DNA of 64,000 nucleotides from Dolomedes plantarius (GCA_907164885.2 OU015497.1:71100472-71164471); one strand, 5' to 3'. Positions 34,013-45,255 are shown, counted from the first letter of the stretch. Made by a program: numbers and translations. The notes: generated by a model not told the origin, from the letters alone.

Positions 34013-34367
34013 ACGAAAAAAAATTCCTTTCTCACTGTTTAATTTTGTTTATTTTATGAAGTTTATTTTTGTAAAGACTGTTCGTTTTGCTTGTTTTTAT
34101 TTGCCTAAGAAAAGAAATAGTAGAAAAGGAAGGTTTCTGTTGTAAACAATATTAAACTATTGTACTAATTCCATAATAATTTCTTCCTGTTATTAGTATA
34201 TGTTGAATTTTGTGTTATGTATGATTTCTATTACTTATAGCATTTAAGGTATTTTAAGTTTATGTATTGCCACTGTAACTTTCAGCCTTGGCACTGCACT
34301 GTTTTCTTTCGCTGTGTTTTGTTTTTTCCTACCTTTTCTCGCAGAACAACCTGCTCGAAAAGTCCTC
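34013..34367 (+). other. 3' untranslated region of the LTR retrotransposon
   Basis: AT-rich and non-coding, between the RNase H stop and the polypurine tract. There is no envelope-like frame. Confidence 0.7.
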
Positions 34368-34382
34368 GGGGAGGAGAGGAGT
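34368..34382 (+). promoter_or_regulatory. polypurine tract
   Basis: GGGGAGGAGAGGAGT directly precedes the 3' LTR. This is the expected plus-strand DNA primer site and fixes the element orientation as plus. Confidence 0.85.
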
Positions 34383-34674
34383 TGTACCGTACTATATCTC
34401 ACCCCCAAAAAGTCTGCGTGGGAGTTAAGTCCCCCGAGCTGTTTCTAAGCGCATGCGTCAAGAAGAAAAGAATTGGTGGGGAGAAGGTCATTACCCTCTT
34501 GTGAGAGGGGACGCTTGAGAGATAAGCTTGAGTGTGGTGATGTGTTTTACTTCTTGTATATAATTCTGTTGTATATAGTGTGTGTGTGTTCTGTGCCGTA
34601 AATAAAGTGAAGAAAACGCTACCTGATGTCTTTCCTAATGTGAAAGTGTGATTTATTGGCCAAGTTACGGTACA
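34383..34674 (+). repeat. 3' LTR
   Basis: 292 bp. It differs from the 5' LTR by A/G at two sites and one extra base in the ACCCTCTTGTG region, by eye. It is followed by ACCT, matching the base pairs before the 5' LTR. Confidence 0.93.
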
Positions 34675-34781
34675 ACCTCCATTGGACTGTTGATGAATGG
34701 AAACATGTCGCCTGGTCTGAAGAGTCTCGTTTCCAATTGTATCGGGTGGATGGACGTGTACGGGTATGGAGACAACCTCAT

Positions 34782-35210
34782 TGTTCCGTCCTGTAGTAGC
34801 AGCCCGCGTTCATAGATGGCAGCACTGATCCAGTAATTTTTTTATTTTGTAACGGTGTGTGTAAACATGAACTGTTGTTGTTGACAAAACATTCTTATGT
34901 ACGTGATGCAAGCAGGGCTTCTTCTAGCTTATTCTATTCTTTTTTGATGTATTTCCCTTAAGTGAAAGGTTTGGAGGACGTCTGGGAAGTGAAGCAATCC
35001 ATCATTCATATGTAAGTCAATTCATAATTCAATTCTTTAAGCTATTTGGGTTTTTTATTTTCCCAGCGTTGATCCATCCCTTATACTCAATTGTATTCTA
35101 TTAATCGCAAGTGTAGTCTATTAAATGTGCAAGTATTGTAATCAATTTGTGTTAAGTCGAAATAAATCTTTTAAAATCATTTACAGTCCACTAAATCTAT
35201 AAATCTCACA
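34782..35210 (+). mobile_element. solo LTR of a different retrotransposon family
   Basis: 429 bp starting TGTTCCGTCC and ending AAATCTCACA, flanked by perfect 5-bp duplications CTCAT (34777-34781 and 35211-35215). Deleting it and one CTCAT restores continuous Tc1 transposase sequence. AATAAA lies at 35161-35166, which supports plus orientation. There is no internal coding region, so it is most simply a solo LTR left by LTR-LTR recombination. It is unlike the LTRs at 28088 and 34383. Confidence 0.85.
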
Positions 35211-35755
35211 CTCATGAATCCATTGACCGTACATGAGAAAGGGGACTGTTCAAGCTGGGGAAGTCTCTGCGATGGTATGGGGCGTGTGCAGTTAGTTGGC
35301 GTGATGCGGGCCCCTCGTACGTCTAGAGACGACTCTAACAGGTAACGGGTACAGAAGCCTCCTGTCCGATCATCCACATCCAGTCATGTCTATTGTGCAT
35401 TTCGACGGACTTGGGCAATTCCAGCAGGACAATGCGACACAACCCCCCCCCCACGTCGAGAGGTTCTACCGAATGGCTACAGGATCACTCTTCTGACTTC
35501 ACTGGCCACCTAAATACCCAGATATGAACGTTATTCAGCACTGGGATTCCTTGCAACGTGCTGTTCAGAAGATATCCCCCCTCGCGCTCCTATGGATTTG
35601 TGGACTGCCCTGCAGGATCTCATGGTGTGAATTGCCTCCAGGATACCTTCAGAATTAGTCGAGTCCATGCTACGTCGTGTTTTGCCACTTCTGCGTGCTC
35701 GTGGGGGCCGTATACGATATTTGGCAGGTGTACCAGTTTTTTTGGTTGTTAATAT

Positions 35756-36320
35756 ATTTTCCCATTTCTTTTTCCACACCTGAAAATTTCTCCAGAAAAT
35801 TGTATCAAGTTCTACAATAGCAAAAGCTGTAATGTGCATGCAGCACATCGTATCTATGTGGCTAGTGATTTGCCTATCACTTTTCTTTTCGTAAAATTTA
35901 ATTCATAAGCAGTACAATACTACTTTAGAAAACAAATAAAATTAATATTATACTTCAGTTTATTATAATAATGAACCGATGTGTTTTCATTGTATGTATC
36001 TAACTTGAATCATCTCAAAATTTATTTTGTAGAAGTATTGCTATCTTACATAAGTTACGTAAATTTTTATTTCTATATTAAATAACTTATTTTTAACATG
36101 TTAATAACTCATTCGTTTTACTTAGCTTATCTATATCAATGCTTCATTCTATATCAATGATTCATTTTTTATCTACATCAATATCCCTCCGAATGGGGCA
36201 ATCACTTCTCAGTGGACTTTAGATGGCTCCTAGAGGTATGCTACTTCATGCAACTATTAAACAATCTCTTGGTCCACGTAGATATGCGTGATTGATTTCG
36301 AAATGCTAATTTTATACGAA
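35756..36320. other. AT-rich non-coding stretch
   Basis: No gene or element recognised between the Tc1 right end and the tandem repeat. Confidence 0.35.
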
Positions 36321-36324
36321 CATT

Positions 36325-36775
36325 TAGCATTAAATCATTTTTGATAAATGACGAAATAAAAACAGTGAAGTTATCTAATATAAAACTTTCCATTAACCAT
36401 TCAAAACTTTTTATCAAACGCATACAAATTTTCCCATTTTTATCAAATTTATATCAAATTTGTACAAAATTTTACATGAAGATGTTACATTAAATGATTT
36501 TTTGTTAAATGGCGAAATAAAAACATTGAAGTATTCTAATATAAAACTTTCTACTATCCTTTATGAAATTTTTTATCAAATTTTCACAAAATTTCATATT
36601 TTTATCAAATTATTTTAAATTTATACAAAATTTTATATATACATATAACATTAAAGAATGTTTGGTAAATGACAGAATAGAAACAGTGAAGTTTTCTAAT
36701 ATAAACCTTTCCATTAACCATTTGAAAACTTTTATCATATTTATATAAAATTTTTATTTTTGTTACAATTTTGAA
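36325..36775 (+). repeat. tandem repeat, about 160-bp unit, three diverged copies
   Basis: The landmark GACGAAATAAAAACAGTGAAG and its variants occur near 36350, 36511 and 36670, each followed by TTCTAATATAAA.CTTTC and then TTTATCAAATTT-type sequence. The period is about 160 bp. Copies differ at many sites, so the array is old. Non-coding. Confidence 0.8.
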
Positions 36776-37142
36776 ACTTACAAAATGTTCTTATATGGTG
36801 TTTTCCAGGACATCACTTAAATTTTCCTACCGAAATCATATAAAATATTGCTCCGTATTAAAACTTTTGAAAATTTGACGTTGTGTAAAACAGCTTACAA
36901 TCACTTGATGATTACACTTCTCGAATTAAATAAATATATTCACATAAAATTTCCCTGTAACTGGAATATAACAAAATATTTTTGTTAATAAAATATGATA
37001 ATCTGTGAAAGTAAATAATAAATCTACATCTAAATTCAATTGTAAATATACATCATAATGTGAACTAAAGTATTATGTGCAAGACACCATTGAATTCAAG
37101 AAAAATCTTGGTGTAAAATATCAAAAACAACCTAACTTAAAA

Positions 37143-38690
37143 TATAAAATCATGTTTTGAGTTGTTTAACCTTTTTATGCATTTATCATTAATCAATTAC
37201 ACAAGCAGACACATTAATTTCTTTTTACTTCTTTTGAAATACCATAACTATTCAAAGTCACGTAAACAATAATGTATTTTCTGAATTAGATATATTTTGC
37301 TTGAGTGGATATTGTGAAATTAGAAAAAGTCTATGATCTTCAAAAAGCTCTCAATGTCTGCTTGCACGATGAATTGTAGAGCATCAAATTCTTTCAATAG
37401 CATTAAAATATTCCATCGTGAACTAGAAATTTATTACTTCTTTGAAATTTTATTATTTCTCCCTTATATAATAACCTTTAAATTATCTAAAGTGCTTAAA
37501 ATTAATTAGTAAATTCTACAGTTTTCAATAATTTTAAGACAAAAAGAAAAGTTTAAAATATTTGTATAAGTCAATATTTTCTGCTTCAAATTAGCAAAAA
37601 CATGTTATAATAGTGAACTCAATTTGAAAATTCTAGTGATTCCAAAAGAATAAAATTATTACACTTTATAATCTCACCTTGGTATACACATGTTAAATTA
37701 TATTAGAAAGAAATATTTAAAAGAATTTTTTTCAGAAAAATGCCCAAAGTGTTATTAAGTGGAAAAGGCTGTACTATCATTTTTATGTTTTCTATTCATT
37801 CTATTGAGCCATTTATTACAAAAATGTCAAATATTTCAAGGAAGAAATATTTAATTTTCATTATATATTTGATCATTGAAATTTAATAGATTTTAGATAG
37901 AAAAATTAAATATTATTGTAACTAACCATTTATAATACACCTCTAAAGGAATTTATCAAATGAAATAAAAATTGGGAGGACAACTTTCCTGAGTTTAAAT
38001 AGAGAGTGAAATTTATGTTTGGGAGAATCAACACTACGTTTTCCGAAAGTTCAAGAAACAAAATGTTCAATTTTTTTAATTTTCCCTTTAATGTAAAAAT
38101 ATTTATTTCAAACATATAGAGAAATAAAAATCTGTATTTAAAGCGTACCTATTGCCTTCATAATGAGTATTTACATAAATACGAGTTTTCATTATTAATA
38201 TTTTTCCATGAAAATCATAAATATTCCAAACCGCGTCCAGGAAATAATTTTATGTTGCCAATTATCACACACGTATCGAATTTTCTACCATGTTTTTTCT
38301 TATAGTCAACTTTTGTATGAGAATATTCATATTCCATAATTTAATTTGGAATGTATTAATAATATTGGAGACTAACTATTTCACGTTCCATGAGGCCTTC
38401 TTTTACCTTAAACATCAGCATTAATGGAAATGTAGGATTAATCGCATTATACATATAAATTAATTCATAGTTATATATTGATATGGAAATTCCTATTTAT
38501 TACTTCGCTTAACTATATGAAGTGAATACGAGTATTACTGAAACATAGATTATTTTTACATTCTAATGCTTTCAGACGCATTATGTTTTTCTTTTCCTTT
38601 CTAAATCGGAAATGTATAAATGATCTGGTGTACTTACTCTAGAATAAACATGTAATGGGCCTTCGTAAATCAAGCCATCTGATGACCAAT
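37143..38690 (+). repeat. 1.5-kb dispersed repeat, copy 1 (partner 54084-55650)
   Basis: Alignable along its length with 54084-55650 in direct orientation, for example TATCATTAATCAATTACA, ACTTCTTTTGAAATACCATA, GATATATTTTGCTTGAGTGG, TTTCTATTCATTCTATTGAG and CAAACATATAGAGAAATAAA. The divergence is substantial, with many substitutions and small indels. There is no coding capacity and I found no terminal repeats. It is either an unclassified mobile element or an old segmental duplication. Confidence 0.8.
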
Positions 38691-38859
38691 GCAATCCTTC
38701 TTAAGAGATGGCAAAGTAAAAGTGTGAAAACAACCTATGTGAAAAATGGGAATTTAATATGACAGTGTCTAGGAGAAGTGTCAAGTTGGGGTGTCTTCTG
38801 TAAAAGCCGATACTTATCGTAGAATTGCCCAATATCGTAGAATTGCCAAATTTTATATA

Positions 38860-40501
38860 CAGTGGTTCCCAAAAGTGTTCGTACACTTACGATTTTAAAT
38901 GAAATAGGAGTCTATCATTTAATTAAAATGAATATTTCAGAATGGGTATTTAATAATAAGATCTATAATCTATTCTTAACAAAACTACATGAAATATTTT
39001 GAAAACATAGTAAATCTTTATTTTTAAGAAACCAGTAATCAAAAAGTAACAAAAACTTTATCTCACAAAAGTCATCGTACACTGAAATATTTTCGGATAA
39101 AATCATAAATAAAATTATCGTCTAGCGCTTTATTTTTATTGTTGAATTGTGGTGGCATTTGAACTATCGTTTGGCTTTAATTTTTGCTTGCCTATTCCGT
39201 AATGATCTATTTATTATTTAAAAATGGCTCGTAGTCGTAAAGAAACAACAAACAGCATTCGAAAATGGATTATTTTTCATCATCGTAGTGGTAAATCAGT
39301 TAGGAATATTCCTAAATTACTTAATTTATCCCATTCTACTATGCAGTATGTGATAAAACGCTTTAAAGAAGAAAATCGGATCGAAAACAAGGTAAGAAAA
39401 GGTCGTTCGGCCAAGTTAACAAAATGTGATCAGAGATTTATAATTAGAAAATTTGTGAAAAATCTACGTTTGAGAGCTGTAAAAATTTCTGCAGAATTTA
39501 ATGAAACATTTTCTACTTCGATTTCACCTGAAACTGTTCGACGAGTTCTCAGAGCAGCTGGATTGCATGGGCTTTCTGCCCGTAGAAAATTTTTTGTGAG
39601 AAAAACAGAAAGCTTAGGCTTTCCTTCGCACTATCAATGATAAATTAGCCCCAAACGTACTGTAATAATGTCTTATTTGCCAATGAAAGCAAGTTTAACA
39701 TTTTTGGTTCCGATGGGCGTATGGAGAAGAAAAAACGAGGAACTTAATCCTAAGAACTTAGTAGGTACAGTTAAGCATGGCGGTGGAGGTGTCCTTGTGT
39801 GGGGGTGCATGTCAGCATCAGGACTAGGTAATTTTGTATTTATTGATGGCATAATGAGTCATGCTGTTTATATAAAAGTTTAAAATTATCAGCCCAAAAT
39901 TTGGGTATTGGAAACAACTTTGTTTTTTATCAAGATAACGATCCTAAGCACACGGCTCTCAACGTTCACCTCTGGTGTCTCTATAATTGTCCACAAGTTT
40001 TGAAAAGCACCACCTCAATTGCCAGATTTAAACCCAATAGAACATATTTGGAGAAAACTGGAGGTTCGAGTACGAAAACACGACATTCACACGAAAAGCG
40101 ATCTAAAAACAATTATGATGGAAGAATGGACGAACATTGATGCAGAAATTACAAAAGAACTAGTGCAATCTATTTCCAGACATTTAAAATCTGTTGTCGT
40201 AGCTAAAGGATATCCCACTAAATATTAGTTTAATGAAAAATCAGAATATTTACTAATATGTAGAGACTTTTTACAAGTGTCCGATGACTTTTGTGAGATA
40301 AAGTTTTTGTTACTTTTTGATTATTGGTTTCTTAAAAATAAAGTTTTACTATGTTTTTAAAATATTTCATGTAGTTTTGTTAATAATAGATTATAGATCT
40401 TATTATTAAATACCAATTCTGAAATATTCATTTTAATTAATGAATAGACCCCCCTATTTCATTGAAAATCGTAAGTGTACGAAAACTTTTGGGAGCCACT
40501 G
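38860..40501 (+). mobile_element. Tc1-like transposon with long IR/DR-type termini
   Basis: Starts CAGTGGTTCCCAAAAGTGTTC and ends with its near-complement, with TA on both sides (38858-38859 and 40502-40503). The inverted termini extend about 225 bp (38860-39085 and 40275-40501). Each contains an outer and an inner copy of AAAAGT..TCGTACACT (outer about 38871-38888, inner about 39067-39084), the arrangement called IR/DR in Sleeping Beauty-like Tc1 elements. The total length of 1,642 bp is normal for that subgroup. Confidence 0.88.
39224..40228 (+). pseudogene. Tc1-like transposase pseudogene
   Basis: The ATG at 39224 starts MARSRKETTNSIRKWII, followed by a paired-type helix-turn-helix (SVRNIPKLLNLSHSTMQYVI) and GRSAKLT, then a second DNA-binding half ending near 39600. 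The catalytic part is broken. GGGGVLVWGCMSASGLG lies in one frame, YQDNDPKHTA (second Asp) in another, and PDLNPIEHIWRKLE (with the DD34E Glu) in a third, which runs to a typical KGYPTKY terminus at 40228. The first-Asp segment around 39640-39700 is partly lost. At least two frameshifts and a deletion make it inactive. Confidence 0.85.
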
Positions 40502-40588
40502 TATGTATATTTTTGGACTTAAAAGACATTTTTATTGTTAGTTTTTTGTGTTTCGTGAATGTTAATCTAATATGTTAATTTGCACTCA

Positions 40589-40602
40589 CCAACAGATGGC
40601 AG
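40589..40602 (+). promoter_or_regulatory. CTCF-core-like sequence
   Basis: CCAACAGATGGCAG fits the known CTCF core consensus CCASYAGRKGGCRS at 13 of 14 positions. Shorter AGATGGC sites occur near 2835, 4329 and 34815. A single match of this kind can be chance. Confidence 0.2.
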
Positions 40603-40704
40603 TGTTTCACTTGGTTGAGATATTCACTTTTTCTGGAGTAGCAACGTAATCAGCTCTACAATTCTACTTTAAATACCTTTGCAACTAGCATTTCAGGGGT
40701 ATAG

Positions 40705-40795
40705 ACATTAGCACATTCGTGTAATCTTTAGCGCAGGCGTGTGAGCTTTAAGGCGAATCGTGTAATGTTTTAACGCAATCGAGTAATGTTAGCGC
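40705..40795 (+). repeat. minisatellite, about 21-bp unit, four degenerate copies
   Basis: Successive units resemble TTTAGCGCAATCGTGTAATG: a TTAG.AC.TTCGTGTAATC unit, TTTAGCGCAGGCGTGTGAGC, TTTAAGGCGAATCGTGTAATG and TTTTAACGCAATCGAGTAATG. It is CpG-containing in an AT-rich setting. Function unknown. Confidence 0.65.
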
Positions 40796-41305
40796 TGACA
40801 TAATTTTAACTCCAATTTTTAGGAAGTTGCTTATCGGTTTTATGCTTTCAACACCAAAAATATTTTAGTGAGGCTGTGCACAGTACAGTTCCTCCCATTT
40901 ATGAATCCAGGTAAAGGTTTAACGTATTCGTGTATCGGGGACCAGTTCTCCCGTTCTTTCGATACCGCTGAGTTGAATTTCTGCCATCTTAAAACGTTTT
41001 GTGTTCTACTCAACGTTTTTACTGTTCGTGAACTGAAATATATATCTTCAAGTGAACTGTTTTGATTCTTCTTGGCGTATGATTTGAGTACTTCCCATTA
41101 CTGTGTCTCCAGACTACAAGGAAAATAAAGTAAGGGTGTTCATTCATGTTTAACCTAATTTAGTTACGTTTCACATTGGTCGCATGGCAGTCTCTGCTGG
41201 GTTGGTTTGAATAACTTTATTTTAGTTTACCAATTTACATGCATTTGGCTCCTCCGCCATTGTCGTTTGTTTTCACATTACATTATACACTACTACACAC
41301 TACTA

Positions 41306-41348
<43 letters not shown>

Positions 41349-41374
41349 TATATGTGTGTGTGTGTGTGTGTGAG
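41306..41374. repeat. compound (TA)n/(TG)n microsatellite
   Basis: A TA array is followed by a TG array. Frames over it on both strands are repeat artefacts. Confidence 0.95.
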
Positions 41375-41379
41375 TGTTT

Positions 41380-41921
41380 GTGTAATCGACACTTTTGACA
41401 GTTTTCACACAATTCGGAATCACAGAAGAACGGACATTTACGACTCTCGTTCCCTTCTTCGGTTAAATTTTGTAGTCGAACTTGAGCAGCATCAAATTCA
41501 ATCAAACAGTAAGGGGAATACTAACTACACATTATGGTCATTTACTAGGTTAACATATAATAGATATAAAAGACTGGAAGCTATTTACATATTTTCAAAG
41601 AACGGTAAGAATGGATAATGGCGACTGTTCAAACCATATCCAAACTCCGAGTCACCACAGGTCAGCACTCACACCAGCACAACGGAAATTTAGTTTCATT
41701 TGTCCACGTGGGTTTTACTGCTGGACAATATACCCAGCAACAGCTAGGCTTCATACAGAAGAAAATGGAGGTAGTTATATAACAGGAAAGACAATATTAA
41801 AAGTAGAGAATCTATGGAATAACACCAAAAACTGGTGGGGAGATATTATTTTAGGGTAATTAATACTGGTGAGGTGTTATTATTGTTTGCACACACATGC
41901 ACACACATATATATATATATA

Positions 41922-41955
<34 letters not shown>

Positions 41956-43341
41956 CATGTGCATACATATGTATGTATATGTAAGTAATCTTAACAAACA
42001 GACAATAATCTTAACAATTTCATATCAACTTTTTGCAAATATTTGGATTTTAATTACTTATCGAGAGGGATACGCAATTAACAACTTAAAACTTTATTCT
42101 GCTAAAAATAAAGGTACAAAAATTTCGCATTCCCAAAAATTAGCTTCAAAATTCAAGATCAAATCTATAAATACATTTTTAACTGTATAGTATAAAAAAT
42201 AAATAAACTTATGCACATCCATTCAAATTTTTGGATCCCCGCTCATTACTTCAGAACTAAATGTCTTTCAGTTTCAACTTTCTTAAACTCCATTTTTCCT
42301 TTGGAAAATTCAGATTTTAATAGCACTTTGGAATATTATCCCTGCAATATTCCTTTGCACTTTTCCCTTTTAAGTTATAACCGAAAGAAAGAAAAAAGTC
42401 GCTTCAAAGTCAGAAAAATGTAGAATCACAAAGTACCAGCTTCCACATTCAAAGGCGTTATTCCGAGGGGGAAAAAAAAGAATTATGTGTGTTTCTTCCG
42501 CTGACGTGCTCTCATGACATTAAAAGTTTTTCCGTTTAAAATACTCAACTTTTACGATACGTCGTTGAACATAAAGAGAAAAGACTAATAATCCCCGCAC
42601 AAAAAGTGCTGTTTAAGAAAAAAAATAATAAAAAGATGCAGGGGAACAAAATGAGGAAACTGCTTTTCCCTTCTGGTTACTACTTAAGGCAATTTAGATG
42701 CCTCTGAGAAACTTCTTTTCGCGGGAAATTTATCAATAATTTTCATCAAAAAGTCGTCGTTTTATATTTTAATTAGATACTCAAGTGCGTTTCAAGTCAA
42801 AATGCCATTTTCAAAGTTGAATTTTCGCGTTTTTTTTTATCCCGACACTGCACTTTCACTGTCCGTAAGTGCGGGATTATAGAAGCGACAACTAGCAGAG
42901 AGAAAATTATTTTCGCATAAAGCGGCAGAATATCGGCGACATTTGGAGTAAATACCCACTAAAGACTTTATTTATGTGTGTTACAGGTTTCTAAGGATGG
43001 ACTAAATCTAAAACGAACTTTTCATTCTGTATTCTGAACTAAAATCTTTCGTACCTTTCGTTTAAGGGGACAAAAGACCTTCAACCACGTATTTTTTTTT
43101 CTATTTTCCACTCTATATACAAAATGGGAATAATTAAAATTCTTTCTTACTAAAGTAGAGACACTTAGAATTCACAAATAAGTCAATTGTAGAAGAATAT
43201 TTTTTTTTTAATTTTTAATGATTTGCTGGCATTTTTCAAAACGCTCCTTGCGCATTCCTTATCATTTAAAACCTTTGATTTTTTTCCTATAAGTTTACCA
43301 TGTATGTATAAACATAACTTTGCACTGAATTTATTTCGCAT

Positions 43342-43344
<3 letters not shown>
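41380..43344. other. AT-rich non-coding stretch
   Basis: Contains a second TA/TG microsatellite at about 41907-41963. No gene or element was recognised. The 82-, 97- and 70-codon frames near 41611, 41897 and 42211 lack recognisable features. Confidence 0.35.

Positions 43345-43392
<48 letters not shown>
43345..43392. repeat. (TA)n(TG)n microsatellite adjoining an LTR
   Basis: The TA then TG array runs directly into the TGTAATATCC end of the LTR element, so a target duplication cannot be read on this side. Confidence 0.9.
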
Positions 43393-43395
<3 letters not shown>

Positions 43396-44066
43396 AATAT
43401 CCTTGACCGGACGAAGCTCAACAAGCTCGTACTTCCTAGTTTTTTAGATCCGGGTCAAGTCGTAGCCGAGTTGATCTTACTGTGTAGTCGTACCGGAACA
43501 GGCAATGGCGAGTGACTGATAAAGGCGTAGGAAGACAATCCAGGCGAATAATACAGACATCTAAGCTGATGGAACAGTCTCTTTATTTTCGCCGTATTTT
43601 CGATGATTAAATATACTTCATTATCTATACACTGCATACTTAGTTTAGGATTAACATGCGTGAAAAGTATCGTTCGGGGGCCGTTTATCGGGAAGAATCC
43701 CGGCGACGTAACGCCGCGCGTTATTTGACGGAGAGCTCAAAATCACGTCATGTTAGGTTGAGAGCAAACAAACAAGACTCGGAAGTATTGAGAAAAGCGC
43801 GGGTTTTTCTGGTGGGCTGAACTTTAATTGGTCTCAAACTGACACGTGATTAAGTAGCGTCATATGGGGTTATCATCGAAAGGGTTCACGTCATAGCCTT
43901 TAGACTAGACTTCGTTATATAATTCTTATGGTACGCGCATGCAACAACTTTAGGGGAAAAAATAATAGATTTTTTCGGGTTGCATTTGAGAGGTAATGCT
44001 TTATTGCCAAAGGGTAAAAGAATTTAGATTGGTGTTTTAATAATAAAAGATTTGAAATTTATTTCA
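43393..44066 (-). repeat. 3' LTR of the LARD-type element
   Basis: 674 bp. On the minus strand it has AATAAA at 43582-43587 (plus-strand TTTATT). It carries about 60 bp (43973-44033) absent from the other LTR. The 60-codon minus-strand frame is shared with the other LTR and looks incidental. Confidence 0.85.
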
Positions 44067-44080
44067 ATTTCCCCCCCTCC
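44067..44080 (-). promoter_or_regulatory. polypurine tract of the LARD-type element
   Basis: Minus strand GGAGGGGGGGAAAT adjoins the LTR. Confidence 0.7.
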
Positions 44081-45255
44081 GGAAAAGACTTGCGTGAGGG
44101 GCCGGCTCCCTCAGCAAGGCTCACCATCAGGCGAGAACTGCGTAACAAAAGTGTAATTGGGACTAAAATTTTGAGGAGTAATTTGGAATAAAATTTTGAA
44201 TAGTAATCTGGAATAAAATTTTGACTCAGGGGTTGACAATTTAAATTTAGTGGTACTAGCAGCCTTGTGTGTCTGATCAGGTCATGACTTACACAAAATA
44301 GCATAAAATATCACTAAAAAAATATTAATACACTTAAATTACAGTTTGGAATATGTATGGCGATATTTAACTATTCACAAAAACTCTAAATTACACTTTA
44401 AAATGGAATGAGAAAAAAATACTTATTAAAACACACTAAATCGCAAAAATTCCAGTGGACACTTAAAAATGGAATGAAGAAAAAAATATATACTTATTTA
44501 GGAACACAATTAATTACAACACTTGTTTTTGTATGAAATAAATACTTAAACTCTCAAAAGAAGAGAAATTTAAAATTGTCATAGTCGGGTTACATTCATG
44601 AGATCCAGAGGTCACACCTAATAGTTTTCTAAGAGAAAGTTTAAAAGATAGATTTTTTTTTTTTGATTTTTTTTTTATATTTTTATTATTTGGACGACAC
44701 GCAAAGTTTTAACCATCTAAAATGGAGTCAAGAGGTGTTAGGCACCCCAAAAAAATCAAAATGGAAAAAGGGTCTCCGGTTCAGGAGGTTGGTCACTGTT
44801 GAGGTTTAAGCTTCATGGTGGTTAGTAAATTTAATTATTAAAATTTCTGTTAATATTTTCAAAGATTTAGCTGGAATGATTTCTCAAATGCACCATAGAA
44901 ACAAATTAATAAGAAAAAATTTAAAAATACAGTTCAACACAGTAAACAAATTGAATAAAGGTAATTTGGCAATACACTTCTCGATTAATTAGGAAAATAG
45001 TTCAATTAGGCTAAACAGGGTTTAAGAAATAATTTTCTTAAAAGTTGTGTTACAATTCTCAGTGAACCAATAACACTCAACATTATTTTTTTAAAGTTAG
45101 GAAGAAATGGATTTACATCACTGGAGCAATGAACTTAGCCTAGGTCTCCAAATGTGACAATCTGCGGTGTGATATTACGCAGAGGCCCGGCGAAAACGCA
45201 CTAAATTCAGGCCCGCTGATCTACCATTCTGTTGGGTTGTTCGAGTATTATTTTG

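Larger units (their letters stand above)
28088..34674 (+). mobile_element. Ty3/gypsy LTR retrotransposon with integrase before reverse transcriptase (Gmr1-like order)
   Basis: Two direct LTRs (28088-28378 and 34383-34674) start TGTACCGTAC and end TTACGGTACA. They are flanked by the 4-bp duplication ACCT (28084-28087 and 34675-34678), and the element lies inside a Tc1 transposase gene. Between them are a 1.1-kb leader, gag (coiled coil and CCHC knuckle), protease (DSGAS), integrase with HHCC and GPY/F-like regions, reverse transcriptase (YLDD) and RNase H, then a purine tract. The order PR-IN-RT-RH differs from standard Ty3/gypsy (PR-RT-RH-IN) and matches what is described for Gmr1-like elements. 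By hand the LTRs differ at 2 bases and one indel, so the insertion looks recent. Confidence 0.92.
27676..35725 (+). pseudogene. Tc1-like transposase, split into three parts by insertions
   Basis: The ATG at 27676 starts MAGYQDL and is closed by a stop at 27703. The DNA-binding region then continues with frame damage through about 28087. The middle part (34679-34781) encodes WTVDEWKHVAWSEESRF, the first catalytic Asp region, where Glu replaces the usual Asp in WSDESRF. The last part (35216-35725) holds MVWGVCS-like, QFQQDNAT-like (second Asp) and PDMNVIQHWD-like segments. In the last one Gln stands where the third acidic residue (Glu of IIEHIWD) is expected. Stops and frameshifts occur in every part. 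The enzyme is inactive, both by its own mutations and by the insertions. Confidence 0.85.
27528..35752 (+). mobile_element. Tc1-like transposon carrying two nested LTR insertions
   Basis: The left end is CACACTGAGAAGCC followed by AAAAAAACTGGTACAGGCG. At the right, GGCAGGTGTACCAGTTTTTTTGG (35723-35745) is the inverse of the AAAAAAACTGGTAC part. The outermost 10-12 bp of the right end have diverged, so that limit is approximate. With the LTR retrotransposon (28088-34674), the solo LTR (34782-35210) and their target duplications removed, the remaining 1.2 kb lines up as one Tc1 element. The left TA target is at 27526-27527. Confidence 0.85.

Noticed and set aside
34262..34504. Plus-strand coding frame over the 3' LTR, and the matching one at 28087-28305
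   Set aside because: Both read through LTR sequence including promoter and poly(A) regions. The similarity between them is only because the LTRs are copies.
34675..35752. Independent Tc1 elements on the right of the retrotransposon
   Set aside because: The pieces continue the transposase of 27676-28087 exactly at the two target duplications, so they belong to one interrupted element.
43455..43637. Conserved small protein, repeated at 47373-47555 on the minus strand
   Set aside because: The two frames are the same part of two LTRs, and conservation is by duplication. Substitutions do not favour synonymous sites as far as I can see.
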